A DNA stretch of 64,000 nt from Harmothoe impar. Its lineage: Eukaryota; Annelida; Polychaeta; Phyllodocida; Polynoidae. The translations under genes were made by a program, and so were the position numbers. Positions 1-9,848 of this stretch are shown piece after piece. Numbering within the stretch: the stretch's first letter is position 1; the number at the start of each line of letters is the position of its first letter. The DNA lies in the NCBI GenBank assembly GCA_947462335.1, contig OX381721.1, positions 12,599,910 to 12,663,909 of the forward strand. Reading direction: 5' to 3'. Below the pieces are notes generated by a model, which had not been told where the DNA came from, did not search any database, and worked only from the letters and a program-made list of their open reading frames with translations.

Positions 1-159
1 GAAGTAGAGACTCTGTACTGAGAGAGTCTTTTCAGCCGTTTAAGAGGATTATCTAGGACAGGGTACATAAGGAGTGAAACGACGCTCTCACCCATCACAC
101 TTTCTCGACCCGCCCTTCATCATCGTAGCATCGTCCACTCTACGCTCGCTCAGAATGTT

Positions 160-774
160 ATGAGGGTTAGTTCTGCCATTTCAGCTACTTTTTTTATCGA
201 AGTGTTGACGCTACAGAGCATCGAAACTCTCCAAATGAGTCCAAGAAAGAAAAAGCAACTTCCACTTGAAGCAGGAAGAGAAACAGTGCCCTATGATGCA
301 TGTCAGGTAAAGAAACATTGGAAGGTCGTCACCAAGGAGCAATGGATAGAAGCATGCTTCAACTTAATCGGAACGGAAGTAGTTTCATTTGGACAGAGGG
401 AGAAGATTTTGTTGGAGATATTTTTCTTAGCTCCGTATACTTGGCCTGACTGTGGTGAAATTCCTTCAGATCTTAGTTCAGTCTTCGCCATAGAAGTTAT
501 CACGTCTTTGAAGGAGCTTCGATATATGCAACGCACTCACGAGGAGATTGTTCAGAAAATGACGGAATTCGAAACAGGAGAAGACACAATATGGTGCGAG
601 GAGACGACATATATGTACGATGATATGGAGTACATCATTTGTAGCCCGTTGGAACATTATGTTAAAGACTTTCAGGACATGCTAGACAGCACTGAGATGA
701 ACCCGAAAGAGAGATCCCTTACTGCACAGAAAGAGGCCAAAGCTGTGTTGGAAAAGCTCAAGTTTGGTCAATGA
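160..774 (+). CDS. Hypothetical protein, possibly the last exon of a gene
   Basis: The frame is open from just after a stop at 19-21 to the TGA at 772-774. The first ATG is at 160. A second in-frame ATG at 235 (codon 26) gives a 179-aa product starting MSPRKKKQLP, which looks more natural than the Ser/Phe-rich stretch before it. A pyrimidine tract ending in CAG at about 36 and another at about 154 could be 3' splice sites, so this may be a terminal exon of a gene starting upstream of the window. The protein is hydrophilic and acidic, mostly helix-like, with an N-terminal basic cluster and no signal peptide or membrane segment. I do not recognise the family. The hydrophobic spacing around residues 85-140 is loosely like axonemal helical-bundle proteins, but that is only a guess. 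Confidence 0.5.
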   Translation: MRVSSAISATFFIEVLTLQSIETLQMSPRKKKQLPLEAGRETVPYDACQVKKHWKVVTKEQWIEACFNLIGTEVVSFGQREKILLEIFFLAPYTWPDCGEIPSDLSSVFAIEVITSLKELRYMQRTHEEIVQKMTEFETGEDTIWCEETTYMYDDMEYIICSPLEHYVKDFQDMLDSTEMNPKERSLTAQKEAKAVLEKLKFGQ

Positions 775-1103
775 TTCACTCTTCAAAGCAGCTGTGTGAG
801 TGTGATAAAAGGCCTTGTGTTGAAACATTCAGACATGGAGTTTTCGCGTGCTGTCGACACACTTCCTTTGCCTGAACTGATGATGAACATGATCGATCCC
901 ATCGTACCAACATGTTTCGACTCTGCCAATTGTCCCATCTGTCAACAGCATCCGTGACATCGTCAGCAGCTGCAGCAGCTGCACGATGGACGATGGCTAA
1001 ACGATCCACTGAAGTCAGAAAACCTCCTTGATTTAATCAACTGACTAAATGTATTTTCTCATACTAGTATTAGTAGCATTAGTAATAGCAGCTACTCAGT
1101 CTC
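775..1103. other. 3' flank of the first reading frame, no gene seen
   Basis: This is probable 3' untranslated sequence. One partial unit of the minisatellite that follows is present at about 938-985 (ACAGCATCCGTGACATCGTC followed by CAG triplets), separated from the main array by about 120 unique bases. No convincing coding frame was seen. Confidence 0.4.
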
Positions 1104-1452
1104 GTGCAGCACAAGCAGCAGCATCTGTCAGCAGCATCCGTGACATCGTCAGCAGCAGCAGCAGCTGCACGAGCAGCACAAGTAGCAGCATCTGTCAACA
1201 GCATCCGTGACATCGTCAGCAGCTGCAGCAGCTGCACGAGCAGCACAAGCAGCAGCATTTGTCAGCAGCTGCAGCAGCTGCACGAGCAGCACAAGCAGCA
1301 GCATCTGTCAGCAGCATCCGTGACATCGTCAGCAGCAGCAGCAGCTGCACGAGCAGCACAAGCAGCAGCATCTGTCAGCAGCTGCAGCAGCTGCACGAGC
1401 AGCACAAGCAGCAGCACCAACAGCAGCAGCAACAGCATCAGCAGCAGCGGCG
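1104..1452. repeat. CAG-rich minisatellite with 67-bp and 46-bp units
   Basis: The array uses a unit containing CATCCGTGACATCGTCAGC, runs of CAG and CTGCACGAGCAGCACAAG. Equivalent positions in successive units fall at 1122, 1189, 1256, 1302, 1369 and 1415. Spacing is therefore 67, 67, 46, 67 and 46 bp, the short unit lacking 21 bp around the CATCCGTGACATC segment. Because CAG, AGC and GCA carry no stop codon, more than one frame is open (Gln/His-rich, Ala-rich or Ser-rich). Open frames here are therefore no evidence of coding. Confidence 0.8.
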
Positions 1453-2019
1453 GTGTGGACCACTAAATTCGAGATGGCGACATGCCTGTTTCTTAGAATC
1501 GACATTCGACATGAGGCCTAGTGACATTTGACATGAAGCTTGAACAGGGGGCTGTTGAAGGACTATATGGTAACAAGGCTGCTGTTACAGTCAAGATACT
1601 CATATTTCAGGCCCAGAAAACTGTAATTAGCTTTCCAAGTTGTTTATTTAACAATATCCTGGCCTAGCAAGAAGCTGTCAGATGACATCTAAGAAAAATG
1701 GGGGCTGTTAATTGATCAAGGGAGCTACATTGTTACAGAGTCCTATTCCTCTTTTGAGGTGGGACCAAATTTGAAAAAAAAGAATAAACTCAAAAAAAAA
1801 AAAAAGCCTTCAGATTGAACAGTTGTAGATGACAATTTTAATGAGGAAGTCGTATTAATTAGTTTACAAATAGCCAGTGTAAGTATGCATATGCGTAGGA
1901 GAGAGAACTTGCTTATTCTTATAGGTTTGTAAGATGGACACATCATGATGCACATCATCATAAACGCATCATGATACATTTCAATGTTTGGTCGTGTAGC
2001 AAGAGTCCTAACACTCAGT

Positions 2020-2020
2020 A

Positions 2021-2053
<33 letters not shown>
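2020..2053. repeat. (CTA)n microsatellite
   Basis: About eleven uninterrupted ACT/CTA triplets. Confidence 0.9.
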
Positions 2054-2221
2054 CATTTCCAATAATGTAGTCCCGCTAAACCTAGAGCAAGAGTTCTCTT
2101 CTAGACGTTATTGCCCTAAGTAAGTCGCGTTACCAAAATTTCCCAAAAACAAAACAAAAAAAATTGTTGACATTGTAAGTAGACGAACCAGTAGACTCGC
2201 CTCTCTGCCCTCTCTTTTAGA

Positions 2222-2385
2222 GTCTTACTCTTAAAAAACCCTCCCCCCTCCCCCCCTCCCCCCTATGCATCTTAAAGAGTGCCCCCCAGAGTGCTCCCCC
2301 CCCCCCCTCTTAAAAAAAGAGCCACATTTTTAAAATATTTTTTAGCAAGCTTTCAGCTTGCTTTTTTTTTTTTTTTTTTTTTTAA
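2222..2385. repeat. Low-complexity poly-C and poly-T tract with a short stem-loop
   Basis: C-rich runs at 2237-2310 are followed by a T run at 2363-2383. Between them AGCAAGC, TTTCA and GCTTGCT form a small snap-back stem at about 2343-2363. Confidence 0.6.
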
Positions 2386-2404
2386 ATTTATTTATCTATA
2401 AAAA

Positions 2405-2640
2405 TCTCAAGTGACTTATTTGAAATTCTCGCCAAAATAGTAGTCACGTGACCCCCTTAAGGAGGTCACTTCCAGTCATGTGACCTATTTGAATTTCCCG
2501 CCAAAATGGTGGTCACGTGACCCTCTTAAGTAGGTCACTTCCGGTCACGTGACCTATTTGAATTTCCCGCCAAAAGGGAGGCCTCTCATTGGCTGCTTTT
2601 GAATTTCCCGCCAAAATGGAGGCCTCCGATTGGCTGCATA
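2405..2640. promoter_or_regulatory. Promoter-like repeat cluster (E-box, E2F, ETS and CCAAT-type motifs)
   Basis: Two related repeat units alternate here. One unit, about 68 bp and present about twice, carries TTTCCCGCCAAAATGG (E2F-like), the palindrome GTCACGTGAC (E-box) and GTCACTTCCGGTC (ETS-like). GTCACGTGAC occurs at about 2443, 2511 and 2542. The second unit, about 43 bp and present twice, carries TTTCCCGCC followed by GGCCTC and ATTGGCTGC (inverted CCAAT box). Such motif mixtures are typical of TATA-less animal promoters. No gene starting nearby is recognised, so this could be a promoter of an unseen exon or a repeat that carries promoter motifs. Confidence 0.5.
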
Positions 2641-4230
2641 TCGATTGAGTAATAAACAGTACTTAAGCATGGTCCCGTTCCGATACATATTATACTACTT
2701 ATTTCACTATCCCTAATCTAGAATCTAAATATTATAAGCCCCTTACCTTTATAATTATTGACATCATTTGTAAATGTTCACCAAAATAGATATTACTCAA
2801 TTCTTGGCTCCTATATACATGTATTCCCATTTTAATGCACTAACCATGCCCCCCCCCCCACCCTCCCCTAGTGGTGTGTCTCAGATGTCGACCTCAAAGG
2901 GCAGGATTAGTGTAGGTCATCACTTTGATATAGTGACCAGTGCCACACCCACCTCAGAGGTGTGAAGGAAAGGTGGGGGCATGAGTGACAGCAGCATCTC
3001 ACAGGTATATCACACCTGGAGCTGTGGAGGAGGCTGACTGCCACACCTGTAGGCTTGGGAGGGGGAGGAGTAGCATCTAGAAAGCCAATCTTAATAGTGT
3101 ACAGGGTCTTCAGTCAGTTGGTCCTCTAAGCTGGGTGGAGACTCTCAAACTCCCAGAAACAAGCCTGACAGATATTGTTATTTTCATGGATTATTAGCAT
3201 GGAATATTTGCATGGATTATTCAGCATAGGATGCTACACATGGAGTAATGGACCTAACCATGGACACTAGATGTATATTCACATGTGTATGACATATTTT
3301 ACATGTGCCTATACCACTGGAGGTAAGGTTTGATGTGTCTGTATTATAGACCAGGCCTATGAACTGCAGATCCAACATGTCCACATTTACTTTACTTTTA
3401 CTTATTACTCCTTATTTGTCACACCAAAAGACAATGCTGTGTCCGGAGAACAAAATATATTCTTTCTGATAGTATAAACATGTATATATTCAGGTCATTG
3501 GAAACCTGAAGTATTTATATTTTAAGTTAGGCTATGGCTGGGGTAGGTAAGCCTAGGCTTGCCTATGCTAGGCTACATCACCACAACCGGAAACTGCAGG
3601 GGGCGATAATGCGGGAGTTGGTAACCTGAATACGGCCTATAGTATTGTAACGCACTGTCTTTTTTTCACTGAATACAGATGTCATGTCCCCCTGCCCCAA
3701 GAGCGGTTGACATTTTTACCCACCCCCTCCCCCCGGCCCCTGTTGTTAAAAAATGAGTACTCCCTTTAGGGTGTTGAATATATCTCTGTGGGGATCTAAC
3801 ACAATCTGCATGGTTAGATAGAGTGTTAGGGTGACGTGTCCCATGACATGAACAACAGCACGTTTTTTCATGAATGAAACAACACTCTCTCGTATCAGAG
3901 ATCCATATCTGATCTCTACCTAAACCTACGGACGGTGAAAGAGGGGGAAAGAAGTGAACTACTTTCCTGCTTTCCTATTGTTAGTCTGGCTACAAAAAGA
4001 GCTCCAGTGGCTATCTTCAATTCCTACCACTAAAGCATGGTTAACAGTTGTTCTTTCATTATTGCATAATTATGGATATCTTACGAATACGGCATAGGGA
4101 TAAATTTGGGCTGTGATCCGCCGTGTTTTGGTTAAAGCAGTGGCCGAGATATAAGCTGGGTAATTACTATTGACATTGTTTGTACTACTAAATTCAATTA
4201 GGTAGTGCCATTCCCCGGCAACGCAATACC
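2641..4230. other. Intergenic, no gene seen
   Basis: Short open frames here have no family signal. Poly-C tracts occur near 2849 and 3727. There is no clear transposon. Confidence 0.4.
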
Positions 4231-4733
4231 CTCCCTGCTATCCGACCTGGCGGCTCCAACTGTATATACTAAAAGTGGTTGTACGGCTAAGGACAGTATT
4301 ATACGGCCACTGCTTCTCATCACTAAGCCATGACAAATATGACGAGGGCGCTTTTTTTTCTGAAGAGCAAACATTTTGGGGGATCTAGGCTCTCAGCAAA
4401 CTTGACATTCACATTTTGATGATTAAGAAATAAATAGTCAACAAACGTTTTGAAGGGGTATATATTTCTTCTAGACCATTGTATTTGCGCTACTGTAAGC
4501 TTTAATTTGACCATATTTGTCTACTATTATCAAATTTTCCCTTAAAATTTGCATAAAAAAAGAAAAAATCTCCAAAACACGATTTTGATGACGCGCGCGG
4601 TGATGAGAAACAAGGATATTATTTGGAGTGGCCTTAGGGTTGTTGTTTGTTGTAGTTATAATGCATATTGAAGGATACAATAATATTATATAGATTGTAT
4701 ATTTGGAGCCGCCAGGTCGGATGGCCAGGAGCA
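4231..4733. mobile_element. Candidate inverted-repeat transposon (MITE)
   Basis: The left arm 4231-4260 contains ATCCGACCTGGCGGCTCCAA. Its near-perfect reverse complement lies at 4704-4733 (TTGGAGCCGCCAGGTCGGAT). Outer bases (CTCC...) are also partly shared. About 440 bp lie between the arms and no coding frame is visible. No target-site duplication was identified. Confidence 0.5.
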
Positions 4734-5895
4734 CCTTACAGAATCAACTGCAGAATCAATTGCCATGAACATGATAATTAAATCCTTTTTTTTCCGAATC
4801 TTGGTCTTTCGATTACACTTTCAATTTCGCTTTGCATTTATTCAATACTTTTAGATGAAGAGATCACATTGGGTGAAATAAATATGTTTACAAATTAGTA
4901 ACTTCATTAGTATAAGGAGCATGTATTTTATATAAAACTGAAGTTACATTGTAGACAGAACAAAGACAGATAACGAAGCATAAATGCAAACATATTGTTG
5001 TTGTTGTTGATTATTTTTATTGGCAATAAAATCTTTGAAGCACTGTAAACATTTTCAAACCAATGTCATAGGGGTTATCCAAGTCACGATGAATACCTGA
5101 TAGATTAAGAAAGACATAGACATAATAATATGGACATATTTTTTATGCTTCTAAAAGAAAGGTCATTGTCAGCTAGCAAAGTTTATATTGATATTTGATA
5201 TCGTAAAATGCCTGACCTGGATTGTAGTGCCATTTAATTAGTTGCTTTAACCCCACGTCCACAACGGCGACACTAGTGGCTGCTAAACGTGACACTTCTC
5301 TTAATCATCTGTTCTTTCATAATGTTTTGCCTGTGGATGCCTACAGTAGGGCCGCGAAATAGTTGTGGCAGAGTTATAACACAGGATATGATGTCTTCCT
5401 GCCGCCACATACTTTACTATATATGGCCTTATAGAAAATCATTCAATGCATGTTAAGGGAGTGGTCATTCTTTTTACAACTGGGAAGAATCGATGGAATT
5501 TCGTGTGGGCGCGTCAACATTTTACCAGTCCCAATATCAACTACATATGAATGCACATAGTTCTATCAAGAAGTAATGCCATGAGTTGAATGAAAATAAT
5601 ATTTACTTTGTATTCAATACATGTAATAAAATATAATAGCACCATCCGTTTAAATGTGAAAGTTTGATGGGAGTAATTCTACAATATAAGTTTAGAAAGA
5701 GATCACATTTGATAAATAGAATGACTGTAATAGCAAACAATGGTTTTATAAATAGAACAAATAACCTATGAAAAGGACATTGCAAGTCTATAATGGCTTT
5801 GACACATTACATACACTTAACATGGTTACAAGACAGAAAGTGACAGAACATTATCTGTAATCACATGGAAAAATCAAGCATCCACATTATCTCAA
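4734..5895. other. Intergenic; probably includes the 3' UTR of the minus-strand GPCR
   Basis: No gene was found. The part next to 5896 should be 3' untranslated sequence of the GPCR to the right. I could not identify a clear poly(A) signal within the first few hundred bases on that strand. A (GTT)n run lies near 4996. Confidence 0.4.
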
Positions 5896-8562
5896 CTATC
5901 TCATATCATCGGAGTCTGTTCTACTTTTCAAAGGTATGGATGAGCTATTTGTTGAGGTTTTAGAGGTTATTCTGAGCTCTTTGAGGGTCCTCTTCTTACA
6001 GACAAAGAATATGAAGATAAAGATTCCCTGCGAAGCATTCAAAATAATGAAGATATACCAGAGAACAGAATCATAAGGAGGGTCGAGCTTAATGAGTGCA
6101 GCAGCGAACCCCACAACCCAGCAGATCCCCATCACAACAAACAAACCCACGTAGATCCTCATTCTGGACTGGGTGCTGATGGAGTTAGTGTGGACATCAG
6201 GAGGACTACTTCTCATACAGGAACACCCTCCTCTTATGGAGGACACAGTCAGTGTGTAGAACACTATACTGAGAAGGAGGCAGCATGCAATGGGGATACC
6301 AAAGTAGATCAAAAGGCCATACGGTTGATTGAACCAACACACTCTAACTCCAAACTCTGGTCTGAACCTGCCTTCAATGCTGCTGAAGTCTAGTCCAATA
6401 GCAACTGCAGCAAGAAGAAGGGGGACAAACCAGGCTGGGATGGCATACCTGTAGATAGAGTGGGGATTGTGCTCATTTGCCCTTGTGAAAGCTGCTGATG
6501 GGCGAAAAGCAATCCAGGTATTGAGTGCAATACTGAGCATCCAGGCAAATGCTGACAGAAACATCCAATACATCCACACTGCTATGGCAGCACACACAGG
6601 GTAGGGACTCTCAAATATGGTTGCAACACCATTGGCTAACAGACTAATAAATGCTAGACAGAGAGACAGGCACAAGTGGAACTGTAGCTGTCCTGGGAAG
6701 GACCTGTATGAGGGTACACAGGGCTGGAGGATGAGACGGATGAGCAGACAAACTACTGACAGGGAGGTTAGTACAAGTGTCACCAGGCCTAGGGTGCCAG
6801 TTGCTGCAGTAGGGAACTCAATGTACTCCATGTCTGTTAATTGTGTGGTGTCATTGAGACAGATGAAGATGATCTGTCCTACTTTACTGTATGCACCAGA
6901 TAAGTGTGTCTTGTTAGTAGCTAAAATTCTCAATGTTTTGTTACTATCCAAGATGTATTCTTCTTTGTTATATGATACCCAATTGCAACCTACAAGTTCC
7001 TCAGTGGTCCCAGAAAACATGACTGTATTATTTGATGTAACCTCAACATTTGCAAGATCGATACCTGCCTTATTGACATTGTCAAGAAGAATGCTATTCA
7101 ATGTTATCGTTAAATCCCCAGCTTCTTGCTTGAGTACATCAGGAGCATCTAGTATATTGTCCTCTATGTGAAACACAATTTGTAAAGTAGAAACTACATA
7201 CAGAACTTCAGGCTCTAACTTCATATTGATGGTTATCTTGATGACTGACCCATTGCCAAGAGTCACATTAATTCTACCACTGCCAAATTTGTCATCAATA
7301 TCATTTTGCAAAACAGACAGTACTGTCCCTAGTATTACATCAGCATGCTCTTGCAAATTCAATCTCACTTTGTTTGCAAGTATCTCATTAGTAAAGTTCA
7401 GCATAGATAAGATTGTTACATTAGTTGTTGAAGGGTGACATGTAGTGTCTATTCTGATGAAGCTTGTTCGACACGACACTGGTCGGCAGCTTGACTCTCC
7501 CTTCACTCTGACATATCCTGGTGCACATGGTCTACCAACAGTCACTCCAGATTGTGAGTTGAAGTCCAGAAGTACTGTAAATGAAAATGGTTTAAAGTCT
7601 GGTCCCGGCTGACCTACTATTGGTGTTGTCCTGGCTCCTTGCGGGCCTGGGATACCTGGGATACCTGTCGGCCCTGGTCGTCCTGCGGCTGCTGTGTTCA
7701 GTGTGGCAGGTATGCTTGTTGTAGTGGGACCTTCTGGGCTAGGTGTGGGTACAGGTGCTTCTTGTTCACAGGTTAGATTGTGTGATCTATTCAGGCATAA
7801 AGCACAATAAGGATTCTTATACACAGTGCTCGAGGCTGGAAATGGTTCCAGTACATATGATTGGTAAATACTTTGCATACACTGTCTTTCCACCTCTGAT
7901 CCTTTACAGGAGTCAGCACAAAGAAATAAGGCAGATTGACAATTTCTCCTGAGACTGCTTTTTTCTCCAGATCCTAATGAAGGAGTATTGAAGGCAATAT
8001 AGCATTGTCCAGAAGCAAGACGTCTGGAAAGTTCAGATTGGCTGGATACTGCAGCAACTCGGTCTGCACATCTACCCTCCAAACGCCAAGCCTTTCCTGT
8101 CACAACACCATTGCACACAGCACATTCAGCATTGATATAGTGCACCCCTGTCTGAGTGTCCAGGATTGGGATAGCAAAATTAACATCATTGATATCGCTA
8201 CTTCTGTCACAAGGTGTCCCATCAGGACATATACTGACTGTAAGCACCTTTCCGATACCTCTCCAATAACCACAATCACTCCCATACTGTCGATGTCCAG
8301 CTGGACCAAAGTTGTAAGTGCCTTCAAAGTACTCATGTGGGCATTGAGTCATGAAGTCATAGCAGCAATCTCCATAGACCATACACTGAGGATCACAAGA
8401 GCAGGCAACAGTAATTCCATTTCCACTTGGTTGTCCACATCTGCCTATGCAGGAAGAACAGGGAGACTTCACCTGAGGGTTCATCCCATCACAACTACTG
8501 AATGTCATTTGTATCTCCAAAGTAAGTAATACTGGTAATAGGATAAAAACCTGATGGATCAT
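5896..8562 (-). CDS. Somatomedin-B domain family B (methuselah-like) GPCR, copy 1
   Basis: An uninterrupted 888-residue frame encodes a plasma-membrane seven-helix receptor. Residues 1-22 form a signal peptide. Residues 24-74 are a cysteine-dense somatomedin-B module (CSCDPQCMVYGDCCYDF). A second Cys-rich segment runs to about 265, followed by a Ser/Thr/Pro linker. Residues 294-321 are a collagen-like Gly-Pro-rich stalk (GRPGPTGIPGIPGPQG). A juxtamembrane region with many N-glycosylation sites leads to seven helices at about 585-855. Cys657 before TM3 and Cys742 in loop 2 (VRVCWF) are the conserved disulfide pair. The final 33 residues are Ser/Thr-rich. No canonical GPS cleavage motif is seen before TM1, so it resembles methuselah-type receptors more than classical adhesion GPCRs. 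Ligand unknown. The ATG at 8562 is directly followed by the signal peptide. A divergent paralogue lies about 6 kb away. Confidence 0.93.
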   Translation of the reverse strand: MIHQVFILLPVLLTLEIQMTFSSCDGMNPQVKSPCSSCIGRCGQPSGNGITVACSCDPQCMVYGDCCYDFMTQCPHEYFEGTYNFGPAGHRQYGSDCGYWRGIGKVLTVSICPDGTPCDRSSDINDVNFAIPILDTQTGVHYINAECAVCNGVVTGKAWRLEGRCADRVAAVSSQSELSRRLASGQCYIAFNTPSLGSGEKSSLRRNCQSALFLCADSCKGSEVERQCMQSIYQSYVLEPFPASSTVYKNPYCALCLNRSHNLTCEQEAPVPTPSPEGPTTTSIPATLNTAAAGRPGPTGIPGIPGPQGARTTPIVGQPGPDFKPFSFTVLLDFNSQSGVTVGRPCAPGYVRVKGESSCRPVSCRTSFIRIDTTCHPSTTNVTILSMLNFTNEILANKVRLNLQEHADVILGTVLSVLQNDIDDKFGSGRINVTLGNGSVIKITINMKLEPEVLYVVSTLQIVFHIEDNILDAPDVLKQEAGDLTITLNSILLDNVNKAGIDLANVEVTSNNTVMFSGTTEELVGCNWVSYNKEEYILDSNKTLRILATNKTHLSGAYSKVGQIIFICLNDTTQLTDMEYIEFPTAATGTLGLVTLVLTSLSVVCLLIRLILQPCVPSYRSFPGQLQFHLCLSLCLAFISLLANGVATIFESPYPVCAAIAVWMYWMFLSAFAWMLSIALNTWIAFRPSAAFTRANEHNPHSIYRYAIPAWFVPLLLAAVAIGLDFSSIEGRFRPEFGVRVCWFNQPYGLLIYFGIPIACCLLLSIVFYTLTVSSIRGGCSCMRSSPPDVHTNSISTQSRMRIYVGLFVVMGICWVVGFAAALIKLDPPYDSVLWYIFIILNASQGIFIFIFFVCKKRTLKELRITSKTSTNSSSIPLKSRTDSDDMR

Positions 8563-9353
8563 GACTTCTCCGATTCTGGTCCACTCACAAGTGATCTGGG
8601 TAATATCCCTTCAGATGGTACGATATAATGTTGGAAGCTTTGATGCAGTTCTATCGATAATGCATTTAAATAACACTGGAAAATAAAGAGAACTAACATT
8701 ACTAACGTGCATCCCCATGCGTGTTTAGCCTATAGCATCCCCTTTTTAACAATGAAAGTTGAATGTTATACGAGGCCAAAAAAGATAAAAGGTGTGTTTC
8801 AGGTTACATGGTCTAAAGATCTAGGGTAGGTTGGTTCTTCACTTCTTTAATTAAGCCAGAAAAGTGTCAAGAAATTGACTCACAAACTTCTGTGCTGACT
8901 CAGCAACCATTGCATCGACTCGTGGGACTTCAACTCAACTCTAAAATAGGCACAAAATGGCCAACTGTTTTGTTCTTTTTCAAATTGGATAAACATGTGT
9001 AGGGTCGGCCGTGTTTTGCTTGGTACCTGACACACACCCTTATTTTGGTGGGGGGGGGGGGGGGCTATTGAAATACCTTTTTTACATAATAATTAGCCTT
9101 AAAGAATCTGATAATTAGATATAAAAAATATTGCCATAATATTATTTGCTCTTGTCCCACCCTTGTTCACGTTTTAATGAAAAGACAGGTAAATACTAAA
9201 GAGACTAGCATGAAAAAGGCTAATTGCCACCACACGATTTGAGTGACTCATTAAAGAGACGGCACACCCTGGTACAGGAACTGATAATACCTAAATAAGC
9301 TTGTTGGAGTCATGTTATTATATCTTACAGTGAGGGGATCTATCGTACTTACC
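8563..9353 (-). promoter_or_regulatory. 5' leader of GPCR copy 1 with a probable intron
   Basis: Reading the minus strand, TTTATTTTCCAG ends at 8676 and makes a good 3' splice site. GATACAG followed by GTAAGTACG at 9353/9352 makes a good donor. I infer a 5' UTR exon ending at 9353, an intron 9352-8676, and the coding exon beginning at 8675, about 113 bases before the ATG. The intron contains an inverted-repeat transposon at 8773-9048. Confidence 0.45.
8773..9048. mobile_element. MITE with GGCCAAAAAAGA termini (full copy)
   Basis: The left end GGCCAAAAAAGATAAAAGG with TGTGTTTCAGGTTAC is mirrored at the right end by TACCTGACACACACCC and TATTTTGG. Related sequence occurs at 54290-54528 (full), and at 10214-10249 and 10804-10837 (single ends). 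Confidence 0.6.
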
Positions 9354-9599
9354 TGTATCTTACAGTTTCAGAATCCAGATCTCTTGTAGCCAGAATAATT
9401 TGGTTATTTTGTAGGCAGTGCTTTTATAAAGTTCCCATTAACGAGGCTACATAATATACGGGAATTATGTAATGATAAGAACATTATACTGGAATTATGT
9501 AATGATAAGAACTCACCTTTAGACAGTATTTCGTTCAATTCTGAAGTTTTGGAAAAATCATCCCAGATATCCTACAGCTCCGATGGATTCAGATAGGTA

Positions 9600-9848
9600 T
9601 CAACAGTGTGGGCTCCCTATATTGATCCTATATAGTCCGTGGTTCTGATGATGAATGACATCAACACACGTCCATGTGGGAGAGACTGTCACGGTACGGT
9701 TGACAACTAGCACGTACACTGATGCCGTGTTCACATTCAGCTGTACGATCAGTCTCTTTGTGTAACATATGATGTTATACTGGTCAGTAAAAATATCTAT
9801 TCCTAATGATGTTTGACTGAGATGACCCAGTAAAAACAGCACTAGCAT
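9600..9848 (-). CDS. Possible small secreted protein or leader ORF (82 aa)
   Basis: The frame starts MLVLFLLGHLSQTSLG, which looks like a signal peptide, and gives a mature part of about 66 residues with three cysteines and one N-glycosylation site. A TATA-like CTATATACAC lies about 50 bases upstream of the ATG on this strand, and a donor-like AAAG/GTGAGT lies about 85 bases after the stop. It may be a stand-alone short gene, or an upstream ORF in a leader exon of GPCR copy 1. No family recognised. Confidence 0.25.
   Translation of the reverse strand: MLVLFLLGHLSQTSLGIDIFTDQYNIICYTKRLIVQLNVNTASVYVLVVNRTVTVSPTWTCVDVIHHQNHGLYRINIGSPHC

Noticed and set aside
6617..7171. Plus-strand frame of 184 codons inside GPCR copy 1, and its counterpart of 182 codons on minus at 16166-16714
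   Set aside because: Both are antisense shadows of the conserved GPCR coding sequence. They resemble each other only because the GPCRs do.
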